Shown in pieces: positions 26,865 to 35,378 of a stretch of DNA of 42,217 nucleotides. Positions within the stretch are counted from its first letter, which is position 1. Each line of letters opens with the position of its first letter. This DNA comes from Acidobacteriaceae bacterium (GTDB taxonomy: Bacteria; Acidobacteriota; Terriglobia; Terriglobales; Acidobacteriaceae). The translations under genes and the position numbers were made by a program. The stretch is taken from assembly GCA_030041305.1 (NCBI GenBank), contig JASHOC010000201.1, positions 1-42,217 of the forward strand, given 5' to 3'. The notes beneath the pieces are model-generated. The model was not told the DNA's origin. It ran no database searches and worked only from the letters and a program-made list of their open reading frames with translations.

Positions 26865-29786
26865 TTACTTCCCGGCCGCGTCCACCATCGCTTCAGCCCG
26901 GTTCACCGCATTCTGGCGGGCGATTTTCTCTGCATCCATATCGGCCGGACGCAGAGGATTATTCTCCATGCGCGCCGCATAGCTCGCCAGGAGTTCGGGA
27001 AAGTTCGCGCCCAGGGCGGCCACGGCGGCTTGCGCCTTTGGCAGTACATCGTGGAAATGCGCGATCTCCTCGACGGCGCGCTCAGGATGATAGCTGAGCC
27101 GATCGCCGGTCTGCATGGCGTCAATCAACACATCGGGCGGCGCGCCTACCGGCCACGACTGCTGCAACGCGTCGTAAGCCCCGCGCAGCCGCGTCATGGC
27201 TCCGGCAAATCCGTCCAGCTCGCCGCGGCGTGCGGTGAGGCCGGCGGCGCGGCGCACTTCGATGGTCACCTTCGCCCCAACGCTCGTATCCGGCACGGGG
27301 ATCACCGTGGTCAGCGTATTGCCCAGGTAGGTCCAGCCCGGCTTACCGACTTGCCCCTGCGGAACCGGCTTGCCATTCACCGTCACCGTGGCGGGCGGCC
27401 AGTCGGCGGGCAGGCGCAGCTCGTAGCCGCGGCTGCGCAGCATGCCGGGATAGCTGCCCTCCACCGGTCCAATCTCCACGCGCAATGTGTCGCCGTTTTG
27501 CGTCGCCTGGATGGGCGTGCGCGCAAACGCGCCCCATTGGTACTCGATCCACTTTCCTGAGTCTTCATACACCGAATAGTTCGAGCTCGCGCTGGGCTCC
27601 AGCGGCCACACGTTCACAATCAGCGGATCGACGGGTTTTTGTCCGGTGTACAGCATCGCGGGCTGCATGGGCACAATCGCGCCTGCCTTCACATACACCG
27701 GAATCTGGTCGATGGAGAAGGTGCGCTTCACGGTGACCGGGCCGGTGAAGTGCTTGCCGGTGGGCTGCTCGATCCACTCGCCTCTCGGCAGCCACACTTG
27801 CTCTGTTGCCAGGCCGCTTGTTGGGTCGCCGGCCTCGGTCACAGGGCTGGCCAGCATCTGGCTGCCGAAGACGTATTCGTTTTTGCTCGTGTACGCCGCG
27901 TCCACCTCCGGCCAGTCGTAATAGAGCGGGTGCAGAAACGCCACGCCGGTGTCATAGGTGCGGCGCGCCTCGGTGTAAAGGTACGGCTGAAGCGCCATGC
28001 GCAGCTGATAAGTCGAGCGCAAAATCGACGAGTACGGTTCAGGATAGGCCCAGATGCGCCGCTCCGAGTCGGGATTCTTGGTGGTGTGCGTGCGCAAAAT
28101 CGGACTGAAGGCTCCAAACTGCACCCAGCGCGTAAACAACTCCGGATCCACCGCGCCCGGCATGTGTCCGCCGATGTCGTGACTCCAATATGCATAGCCC
28201 ACGTTGGCCGCCGTGGCCGTGAACCAAGGCTGAAAGGCCAGCGACGGCCATACCGAAATGGTGTCGCCGGAGAACCCGATTTCGTAACGATGATTGCCCA
28301 GCCCGCCCCAGCGGTGGAACAACAAGGGCCGCTTGCCCTCGCGCTGCTGATCGGTAAAGTGCAGGTAATTCAGCCACCAGGTATTGTTCACGCCCGGCAG
28401 GTTGGTCATGGGCTCCTGCTGCCAATCGAGCCACCAGAAATCAATGCCCTGCTTCTCCAATGGGTGAAGCACAAGGTTGAAATAATCCGTCGCCCAGCGC
28501 TTGCTGGTGGGTTCGAAAGGCACATATTTTCCGGTCGCCGGGTCAATGCCCATCGCCCGCGCCATGGCCGGATACACCGCTTCCCACGGCTGGATGCCCG
28601 AAGCCGGGTGCAGATTGAGCGTGACCTTCAATCCTTCGTCGTGCAGGTTCTTGAGGAATGGATCCGGATCGGGAAAGAGGAACTTATTCCACGTGTAGCC
28701 GGTCCAGCCCAGGGTTTGTCCCGCCTGGTCGGTATCGCCCATGGCCTTGAGCTGTTCCTGGTTGATGTGCCAATCCATGTCGATGACCAGCACGTTAAGG
28801 GGCGTATCGTTCTCGCGAAATCCCTGCACCAACTGGTCCAGCTCCTGGTCGCTATACGCCCAGTAGCGCGACCACCACACGCCGAACGCGAACCGCGGCG
28901 GCAACGGAATGCGCCCGGCCACGCGCACATAGTCACCCAGCGCCTTGCGGTAATCGTGGCCGTAACCGAAGAAATACCAATCGGTGTACGAGCCCGGCTG
29001 CTCGTCGGCCGGACGCTCCATGACCCACGGCCAGGGGCTTTTTTCGCCGTCGAGAAAGCGGAAGTCGCTCGCGTCGAAAAGCGACCGGGTTGAGTCATCC
29101 ACCAGCGCCCATCCCGAACGCGACACCAGCCCTTGCCCAATGGGCTCGCGGGTTTGGCTGCCCCGCGCGCCATCGAGCGTCCGCGTCGTGCCTTGCAGGT
29201 TTTCCGGATCGGTGTCGCCGGGGCGCCAGACAACCTGTTTACCGTCGACATCCTTGAGCGTGATGGAGAGGTTGTCGGGAGTGAAATGACCATCGCCCGT
29301 GGGTTTGTAGGAAAGGATGAGAGCGCTGGTTGTAAGCGTGAGCGTTTGACCGGGGCCGCTTCCTTCGTTGTGCGATTCAAACTTAGGAACCGGCAGCCGC
29401 CGGTTAATGAACACGAATGAAGCGTGATCTTCAAACTTGCCCGCGGCGGACCACTCTATGCGGATGAGCTCGGGCGTGAGTACGGTAAAGCGCGCATGGC
29501 CGGCAATGACCACTGCGCGCGGGTCGGCCACCGGGTTGCTTGCCGGCGGGACCTGCGCGCGCAGCGTCGGCGGGACCAGCGAAGGCGGATTCGCTTTTGT
29601 CTCCGGCGCCGTCCCCTGCGACCATGCGCCTATATTCAGGCAGCACGCCAACAAGACCACGCCCGCCGCAGAGTGTCGCCAAAAAGCGCGCACGAAACCT
29701 TCCCGGCCCCAATGGAGAGTTGGTGCGAGTATTTCGCCGCAGGCTAGAATCAATCGCCTGTAGAATTCCTCACAAGACAGTGACAT
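26865..29786 (-). CDS. GH31 alpha-glucosidase-like, secreted
   Basis: 973 residues. The family core has the catalytic nucleophile D454 in WWLDWQQEP and the acid/base D508 in GFSGDTISVWPSL, with VLVIDMDWH and WSHDIGGHMPGAVDPELFTRW as further motifs. A hydrophobic stretch at residues 38-52 (HSAAGVVLLACCLNI) is a signal peptide or lipoprotein signal; GTG at 29693 with GGAAGG upstream would place it at the very N-terminus and is a good alternative start. After the usual C-terminal beta domains there is an extra helical region of about 110 residues. Members hydrolyse alpha-glucosides or alpha-xylosides. It starts 11 bp after the DUF4357 gene on the same strand. Confidence 0.92.
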   Translation of the reverse strand: MSLSCEEFYRRLILACGEILAPTLHWGREGFVRAFWRHSAAGVVLLACCLNIGAWSQGTAPETKANPPSLVPPTLRAQVPPASNPVADPRAVVIAGHARFTVLTPELIRIEWSAAGKFEDHASFVFINRRLPVPKFESHNEGSGPGQTLTLTTSALILSYKPTGDGHFTPDNLSITLKDVDGKQVVWRPGDTDPENLQGTTRTLDGARGSQTREPIGQGLVSRSGWALVDDSTRSLFDASDFRFLDGEKSPWPWVMERPADEQPGSYTDWYFFGYGHDYRKALGDYVRVAGRIPLPPRFAFGVWWSRYWAYSDQELDQLVQGFRENDTPLNVLVIDMDWHINQEQLKAMGDTDQAGQTLGWTGYTWNKFLFPDPDPFLKNLHDEGLKVTLNLHPASGIQPWEAVYPAMARAMGIDPATGKYVPFEPTSKRWATDYFNLVLHPLEKQGIDFWWLDWQQEPMTNLPGVNNTWWLNYLHFTDQQREGKRPLLFHRWGGLGNHRYEIGFSGDTISVWPSLAFQPWFTATAANVGYAYWSHDIGGHMPGAVDPELFTRWVQFGAFSPILRTHTTKNPDSERRIWAYPEPYSSILRSTYQLRMALQPYLYTEARRTYDTGVAFLHPLYYDWPEVDAAYTSKNEYVFGSQMLASPVTEAGDPTSGLATEQVWLPRGEWIEQPTGKHFTGPVTVKRTFSIDQIPVYVKAGAIVPMQPAMLYTGQKPVDPLIVNVWPLEPSASSNYSVYEDSGKWIEYQWGAFARTPIQATQNGDTLRVEIGPVEGSYPGMLRSRGYELRLPADWPPATVTVNGKPVPQGQVGKPGWTYLGNTLTTVIPVPDTSVGAKVTIEVRRAAGLTARRGELDGFAGAMTRLRGAYDALQQSWPVGAPPDVLIDAMQTGDRLSYHPERAVEEIAHFHDVLPKAQAAVAALGANFPELLASYAARMENNPLRPADMDAEKIARQNAVNRAEAMVDAAGK

Positions 29787-29797
29787 AACACCTTCAC

Positions 29798-30223
29798 CTA
29801 CGCCTGTTCGTCGAGTCGCTTAAGAGTGGCGCCGTCCTTCGTTTTCCAACCGATAAGACCGTTCGCGCTGCCACCATGGATCGCGACCGCTGCAGCGGAC
29901 GGGCTCGAGAACTCCGCGTCTCTTGTGAAAACGAGGTATCCGTCCTTCTTGAGAAGAGTCCCATTCGTGATCAGCTGCTTTCGCTGGGCCACAACGTAAG
30001 GGTAACTCTCGGCTGAAGGTCGCTCCTCTAAGACGGCGGTAGAGCCTTGGTAGACCACAAATCCGTTTGCGGTACGCTGACCTCGGGCTTCAGCGCCTTT
30101 ATTACGGCAGAACAGAATGTCGCCGCGCTGGCCCTGTTTTGATGGTTGTGCAGAAATCTCGGCCGTGCGTAAGCTCTCTGCATCCCCACGCGGAAGGAAC
30201 AGTCTGATGGTCGCGGATGACAT
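29798..30223 (-). CDS. DUF4357 protein lacking the GIY-YIG domain
   Basis: 141 residues. The C-terminal ~85 residues match the DUF4357 pattern: GFVVYQGSTAVLEERPSA, FSSPSAAAVAIHGG, SANGLIGWKTKDG. In the related longer proteins an N-terminal strand like TIRLFLPRGDAESLRTAEIS is followed by a GIY-YIG nuclease-like domain before DUF4357. Here that strand (residues 5-24) joins almost directly to DUF4357, so a central segment seems to be missing in frame. The product may therefore be a non-catalytic remnant or a binding-only version. GGAG lies upstream of the ATG. An ~80-bp repeated element lies 33 bp upstream of the start. Confidence 0.75.
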   Translation of the reverse strand: MSSATIRLFLPRGDAESLRTAEISAQPSKQGQRGDILFCRNKGAEARGQRTANGFVVYQGSTAVLEERPSAESYPYVVAQRKQLITNGTLLKKDGYLVFTRDAEFSSPSAAAVAIHGGSANGLIGWKTKDGATLKRLDEQA

Positions 30224-30255
30224 GGAGTTCTCCTTCTGCGCCCTTTAAGTGTGGC

Positions 30256-30335
30256 GGAGAACGAGCAATAACCGCAAGGGAATTCGGACTGGAAGTTCTT
30301 TAGATTGAAGGAGAGCACTTTAGTAAGGGGTGGAC
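30256..30335 (+). repeat. ~80-bp dispersed element, copy B
   Basis: Diverged copy of the element at 17661-17740. The two sub-repeats are TTCTTTAGATTGAAGG and CACTTTAGTAAGGGG. It sits in the promoter region of the DUF4357 gene, so it could be an operator, or a remnant of a repeat. Confidence 0.5.
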
Positions 30336-31261
30336 AGCGCGCGACCGGCAAAAGTGATCGGCAAAAGGGATCGATTGAGGGTGAGCTACCCGCCGAACGG
30401 GCGGAAGAACACGCGCAGCACGGCGAGAAGAGACAATATCCTGCCGATACGGCTTGAGGCGCGAACCTGTTTACGCTCGATCAGGGATTTACCCGCCGGT
30501 AGACCTTCGACAACCGTTGCAAGTCGAGCCATCAGAAGTCACCGCGACCGGGGGCATACCGACGGCGAACGGCGTTCCAGAGCGGAGGCGCAGCAACGGA
30601 ACAACGGGGGAAATGAAATGGAGATGACCTGGAGAGAAAGAGAAATTTGCGCGATGAAGTGAAGGCATAAAACCCCAACAACCGGTCAAACATGGTTGTT
30701 TACCCGGCGAATGGGGACCGAAAACCGGGCTCCAGTTGATTTTACACCAGCAAGCGGGGGCGAGCGCCGAATGGGGATGGGTGGAAAACCGGCGGGAGGA
30801 TGGGGGACGAGGGGGCGGTGAACGAGGCTGCGAAAGGGCAAGAGGGCCTGTGGGAAATTGGCCCTTACCTTCCTTTATAGCGGTTCTCCAATTGGTGTAG
30901 AGCAGAACCTCGAACGTTGAGTGGCGTTTTTCCCAAGAAAACGCCACCTGGCACGCCCCTCAAAACTCCACGGGAATTGGAGAACCGCCGTAGAATCAAT
31001 AAATTACAACATTACGGACCTTGAATTTTTTTACTTAGACGGGGTATGGAAATTCAGCTTCTTGTTTACTTCCGAGACGCCCCGGGCTAGAGGGACGCAG
31101 TTCCATTCGATTGGCGGCGTTATGAGGATAGCGAAGACGCGCGCGCCGGTCGCGAGGTTGAGCCGGATGAACGGAGCTGGCCGTTGGAGCCGATGGGCGC
31201 CCGGGGCCCCCGACGCCCCGTCGGCTCGCGCGCAATCGAATGCGCATCGATGGGGATTGGG
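30336..31261. other. 926-bp region without a supportable gene
   Basis: Apart from MITE copy 3 I see no gene here. The frames on both strands have skewed composition, no Shine-Dalgarno and no family resemblance. A small hairpin (AACAACC/GGTTGTT, about 30677-30700) is present. The region contains G-rich low-complexity stretches. Confidence 0.55.
30878..30990 (-). mobile_element. 113-bp MITE-like element, copy 3
   Basis: Inverted relative to copy 1, flanked by TA at 30876-30877 and 30991-30992. Both terminal repeats and the internal stem are intact. It carries the GTGGAG/GCCAGG subtype. Confidence 0.85.
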
Positions 31262-32881
31262 TTAGCTGGTGAATTGACGGAAAAGAGCGAAGAGCAAGCC
31301 GGAAAGCAGCGCAGCAGCGGGGAGGGTGAAGACCCAGGCTGCGGCAATGTTGCGCACCGTTGCCCACTGCAGGCCACTGCGGTTGGCGGCCATCGTTCCG
31401 GCGACTCCGGAGCTGAGGACGTGGGTGGTGGAGACGGGTAGGCCGAAGTTATCGGCGGCGAAGATGGTGCCCATGGCGACAAGCTCAGCGCAGGCGCCCT
31501 GGGCGTAGGTGAGATGAGCCTTGCCGATTTTTTCGCCGACGGTCACGACGATGCGCTTCCAGCCCACCATGGTGCCGAGACCAAGAGCGAGGGCGACGGC
31601 GACCTTGACCCAGGTGGGGATGAACTTCGTGGCTTTGTCGATTTCGATTTTGTAGTTGGAGAGAATGACTTCTTCGGCGGGACTGAAGGCGGAAGCGTGG
31701 CTCTTCTCCAAGAGGCGGATGGTTTCACTGGAGACGTACATGTCGTTGCGGACGTTAGTCTGCTGGGCGGCGGGGACGCTCTTGTAATCGCCGTAAGCCT
31801 TGACGTCACCTTCAAGATCGCGGATCAGTTCGCGGAGGGCAGTCAGAGTGACGGGCTGCAACTGCTTGGTGCGGAGGTAATCGGTGAGTTCGGCGCGGGC
31901 GTCGGGACCGAGGATTGCGGTTTTGTCGGTGTGAGCATTGACGACCGCGGCGGCCTGTTCAGAGACGGCGATAAAGTTCTGGAGCTCACGGGCCGAGGGG
32001 GCGTGGTTGAGGGCATAGGCGGTGGGAATGGTGCCGATGAGGATGAGCATGATGAGGCCCATGCCTTTTTGGCCGTCGTTTGAGCCGTGAAAGAAACTGA
32101 CGCCGGAGCAGGTGAGCACAAGGAGCAGGCGAATGGGCCACGGTGGAGGGGTGTTGTCTTTGGGAGCTTCGTAGAGAGCGGGAAAGCGGAGGGTGAGCTT
32201 GGAAAGAAAAAACAGGAGCGCGGCGCAACCGAAGCCGACGATGGGCGAAACGGCGAGCACCTCGAAGACTTTTCCGGCTTGGGACCAATCGACGCCAGAG
32301 GTGCCCGATGTACCGTTGAGAAGCTGATTGGCGACGCCGACGCCGATGATGGAGCCGGTCATGGTGTGCGTGCTTGACGCGGGCAGGCCGAGCCACCACG
32401 TGCCGAGGTTCCAGAGGATGGCGGCAATGAGCAGGGCGAAGACCATGGCGTAGCCGGAGCCGGAACTGACGCGAAGGATAAGCTCGACGGGCAGGAGGGT
32501 GATGATGGTGAACGCCACGCCGAGCGGGGAAGTGAGGACGCCGGCGAGGTTGCACAATCCTGACCAAACGACGGCGATATTGGGCTCGAGGGAATGGGTG
32601 TAGATGACGGTGGCCACCGCGTTGGCGGTGTCGTGAAAGCCGTTGACGAATTCAAAGCTGAGGGCGATGAGCAGGGCGACGCCGAGCAGGGCGTAGGGCC
32701 AGATGCTGACGATGACGATGTTGCCCAGGTCGCGGACGACGTGGAGAGCGATGTAGCCGAGACCGCCCAGGAGCGCAGCGAACACGATGGCGCCGTCGAT
32801 CCAGGTAGGCATTCTTTTTTTGCGATCGAGAAGCGATGCGCCAGAGGGTAAAGATTCGACAGTCGATGCGATATCAGCCAT
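31262..32881 (-). CDS. Low-affinity inorganic phosphate transporter, PiT family
   Basis: 539 residues from ATG at 32881, with AGGAG about 10 nt upstream; the frame extends to 32944 with 21 further residues that are less convincing. PiT signatures appear twice: GFHDTANAVATVIYTH near the N-terminus and ADNFGLPVSTTHVLSSG near the C-terminus, plus LPASSTHTMTGSIIGVGVANQ and FFHGSNDGQKGMG. About ten to eleven membrane segments are split by a long cytoplasmic loop of roughly 160 residues. It imports phosphate with a cation (H+ or Na+). It follows scpA on the minus strand across 172 bp. PiT proteins often pair with a PhoU-like accessory; phoU is about 5 kb away. Confidence 0.93.
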   Translation of the reverse strand: MADIASTVESLPSGASLLDRKKRMPTWIDGAIVFAALLGGLGYIALHVVRDLGNIVIVSIWPYALLGVALLIALSFEFVNGFHDTANAVATVIYTHSLEPNIAVVWSGLCNLAGVLTSPLGVAFTIITLLPVELILRVSSGSGYAMVFALLIAAILWNLGTWWLGLPASSTHTMTGSIIGVGVANQLLNGTSGTSGVDWSQAGKVFEVLAVSPIVGFGCAALLFFLSKLTLRFPALYEAPKDNTPPPWPIRLLLVLTCSGVSFFHGSNDGQKGMGLIMLILIGTIPTAYALNHAPSARELQNFIAVSEQAAAVVNAHTDKTAILGPDARAELTDYLRTKQLQPVTLTALRELIRDLEGDVKAYGDYKSVPAAQQTNVRNDMYVSSETIRLLEKSHASAFSPAEEVILSNYKIEIDKATKFIPTWVKVAVALALGLGTMVGWKRIVVTVGEKIGKAHLTYAQGACAELVAMGTIFAADNFGLPVSTTHVLSSGVAGTMAANRSGLQWATVRNIAAAWVFTLPAAALLSGLLFALFRQFTS

Positions 32882-33053
32882 CGGGGAAAATCTCCTGAGA
32901 GTGAATTGGGAAAGCGCCGGGTGAAGCAGCGGAATATTGCTCATGCTTACGCTTGTTGAGTCAACGGATGATGAAAGGGAGATGAATTTTTTCGGGGACC
33001 AAGGGACGAAAAGCCTGGCTGGCGCAGGCTACGGCGCGGCGGCTTGTCGCGGA

Positions 33054-33995
33054 TCAGCGCCAGTCGTCGCGGGCGTCGGCGAGGGCCTGGTTGAGGACGG
33101 ACTCGAAGCCGGTGTTTTTCTTGATGAAAATCTCGCTGAAGTCACGGTCCTGGCGGAGCAGGATGGCCTGAAGGCGGACCAGCTCGAGCAGAGCGAGAAA
33201 GGCGGCGATGAGGGCGCGCTCCGAGCGGGCTTGGCTAAGCAGGCGGCGCAGGGCGACGGGCTTGTCCTCGAGGGTGAGGCGGCGGACGAGGAATTGAATC
33301 ATCTGGCCGACGGTGACGGAGTCTTCCTGCACGTCGATGATGGGACGGTGGCGGACACGGTCGAGGATCTCGCGGAAGACGCGGACCAGGTCGGTGGTGT
33401 CGGCGGCGATTTCCGGCTCGGCGGTGGGGTCATCGCGGAATTCGCGCAGGCCGGGATTGGTCCAGGTGGCGGCTTCGAGCATTTGTTTCTGCTGCAGCAT
33501 CTGGGCGGCGCTTTTGAAGCGCTCGTGCTCGAGAAGGCGCTCGACGAGCTCGCGGCGGGGGTCTTCGACGGACTCGCCGGCGGCCTCAGGAGTGCGCGGG
33601 AGCAGCATTCTGCTCTTGATGTGAATAAGCAGCGAAGCGGTGTAGATGAACTCGCCGGCGACGTCCATGTCGCTGGCGCGGAGCTGGTTCACGCAGGCAA
33701 GGAACTGGGCGGTGATTTTGGCGATGGGGATGTCGTAAATGTCGATGTCCTGCTTACGAATAAGGTCGAGGAGGAGATCGAGGGGGCCTTCGTACACCTG
33801 GCCGACAATGACGGAGAAGGGCGATTGGTCGTCGTCCTTGGGTTTAATCGGACCCTTGGCGGTGGACTTCGCGTCGGCGGGCGGCGGGAAAAGCGTGGGG
33901 GTCGGGGCGCTTGCGGGAGCTGGGGCATTGGCGGGCAGGGCTTCGGCCCCAGCGGATTCGGCGGGAGGGATCGGATTGGAAGGATTTTCGGCCAA
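33054..33995 (-). CDS. scpA: ScpA, kleisin subunit of the SMC-ScpAB condensin
   Basis: Bridges SMC heads and ScpB in chromosome segregation. 313 residues from TTG at 33995-33993, the first possible start. The first ~55 residues are a Pro/Ala-rich extension. The kleisin core begins with SPFSVIVGQVYEGPLDLLLDLIRK and DIDIYDIPIAKITAQF, and the C-terminal winged-helix-like part includes FLALLELVRL. scpB is not adjacent in the window on the downstream side, where PiT follows; this is unusual, as the two are commonly paired. Three tandem 17-bp repeats lie in its leader. trpS is 81 bp upstream. Confidence 0.93.
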   Translation of the reverse strand: MAENPSNPIPPAESAGAEALPANAPAPASAPTPTLFPPPADAKSTAKGPIKPKDDDQSPFSVIVGQVYEGPLDLLLDLIRKQDIDIYDIPIAKITAQFLACVNQLRASDMDVAGEFIYTASLLIHIKSRMLLPRTPEAAGESVEDPRRELVERLLEHERFKSAAQMLQQKQMLEAATWTNPGLREFRDDPTAEPEIAADTTDLVRVFREILDRVRHRPIIDVQEDSVTVGQMIQFLVRRLTLEDKPVALRRLLSQARSERALIAAFLALLELVRLQAILLRQDRDFSEIFIKKNTGFESVLNQALADARDDWR

Positions 33996-33998
33996 ATT

Positions 33999-34047
33999 CG
34001 GTTCTTCTTTGCGTTGGATTCTTCTTTGGGTTGGATTCTTCTTTACG
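33999..34047. repeat. Three tandem 17-bp repeats in the scpA leader
   Basis: TTGGATTCTTCTTTGGG and TTGGATTCTTCTTTACG are adjacent, preceded by a 15-bp partial unit. On the scpA strand the repeats are purine-rich (AAAGAAGAA). They start 4 bp upstream of the TTG start codon and may influence translation, or reflect slippage. Confidence 0.7.
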
Positions 34048-34076
34048 ATTTTTCGTTTTGCGGCAGAGGTTGATGG

Positions 34077-35267
34077 CTACAGGCTGGCACCGGTGGTCAG
34101 CGCTAATTGCATGGAGGCGCGCACCTCGCTCATGGTTTGTTCGGCGCGGGCGCAGGCGCGGCGCGAGCCTTCATCGAGGATTTCGAGCACGCGCTTCTCG
34201 GTGAGGCCGGCGCGGCGGTCCTGGATGGGCTGGAGAACTTTCATCAGCCCGTCGGCGGCCCAGCTTTTGCACTCGATGCAACCGATGCCGGCGGAGCGGC
34301 AACCCGCATAGACCTTGGCCATGGTTTCTGGCGTGGAGAAGACCTTGTGCAGGTCGCTCACCGGACACTTATCGGGATCGCCGGGATCGGTGCGGCGAAT
34401 GCGAGCCGGATCGGTGACCATGGTTTTGAGCTTCTGGCGCACGACTGGCTCGGGGTCGGTGAGCAGGATGGTGTTGCCGTAGCTCTTGGACATCTTGCGG
34501 CCGTCGGTGCCGGGGAGTTTGGGCGAGGGCGTGAGCAGGACTTCGGGCTCGGGGAGGACGAACGGTGAGGGCGACTCATCGTCACCCTGAGCTGGCTTCG
34601 CGAACGTGCTCTTGTGCCCGTGAAGGAGCGATTCTTCGGCCAATTCAACATTCATATCGAAGACCGCTTTGGATTCTTCCTCACGAGAAAGCTTTTCCGC
34701 AGGAGCATAACCGCGCTTCGGGTAGAAGAAATTAAAGCGACGTGCCACTTCGCGGGTGAGCTCGACGTGGGCCTGCTGATCCTGACCGACGGGAACATAG
34801 TTGGGCTGGTAGAGCAGGATGTCGGAGGCCATGAGCACGGGATAGCCGAGAAAGCCGAAGGTGGTGAGGTCCTTGTTGGTGAGGTTCTCCTGCATTTCTT
34901 TGTAGCTGGGGACTCGTTCGAGCCAGCCGAGAGGCGTGATCATGCCCAGGAGCAGCGGCAACTCGTAATGCTGTTTGACGCGGCTCTGGACAAAGATGGT
35001 CGAGCGCGCGGGGTCGAGGCCGGCAGCGAGAAAATCGAGGGCCACTTCCAGCGTGTTGGGCGCGATAGCGGAGGTGTCGGCGTAGTCAGTGGTCAGGGCG
35101 TGAAGATCGGCGATGAAGTAGTAGCACTCGTACTGGGCAATTTCGTCATTTTGCAGCTTGACCCAATTGGCGAGGGCGCCCATGTAATTGCCGAGATGCA
35201 GCTTGCCGGTGGGGCGCATGCCGCTGAGGACGCGCGGGCGGGCGGCGGAAGTTGCGGGTTCAGGCAT
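34077..35267 (-). CDS. trpS: Tryptophanyl-tRNA synthetase
   Basis: Class I aminoacyl-tRNA synthetase charging tRNA-Trp. 396 residues, longer than the usual ~330-340. The HIGH-type motif is HLGN (24-27) and the KMSKS loop is at 258-262. The extra length includes a stretch at about 187-237 with no counterpart in standard TrpRS, between the NFFYPKR segment and FVLPEPEVLL. The underlying DNA of residues 215-235 resembles intergenic repeat sequence more than conserved coding sequence. It lies upstream of scpA and PiT on the minus strand, probably one operon. Confidence 0.94.
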   Translation of the reverse strand: MPEPATSAARPRVLSGMRPTGKLHLGNYMGALANWVKLQNDEIAQYECYYFIADLHALTTDYADTSAIAPNTLEVALDFLAAGLDPARSTIFVQSRVKQHYELPLLLGMITPLGWLERVPSYKEMQENLTNKDLTTFGFLGYPVLMASDILLYQPNYVPVGQDQQAHVELTREVARRFNFFYPKRGYAPAEKLSREEESKAVFDMNVELAEESLLHGHKSTFAKPAQGDDESPSPFVLPEPEVLLTPSPKLPGTDGRKMSKSYGNTILLTDPEPVVRQKLKTMVTDPARIRRTDPGDPDKCPVSDLHKVFSTPETMAKVYAGCRSAGIGCIECKSWAADGLMKVLQPIQDRRAGLTEKRVLEILDEGSRRACARAEQTMSEVRASMQLALTTGASL

Positions 35268-35378
35268 GATGTCTCTTCGTTTCCGGAACGGCGCGCGATC
35301 GAGTGCAGCCGTCGAGCAAAGGTTTTGCCGTAGTGGCTGAATTTATTGTAGCGAGGCGGGAAGGAAGGATGGCGGAAG

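Noticed and set aside
27639-29093. 484-codon plus-strand frame
   Set aside because: It lies wholly antisense to the GH31 gene, whose catalytic motifs are clear; a GC-rich shadow frame.
32937-34073. 378-codon plus-strand frame
   Set aside because: Antisense to scpA and rich in Gly, Glu, Asp and Val as expected of a shadow frame.
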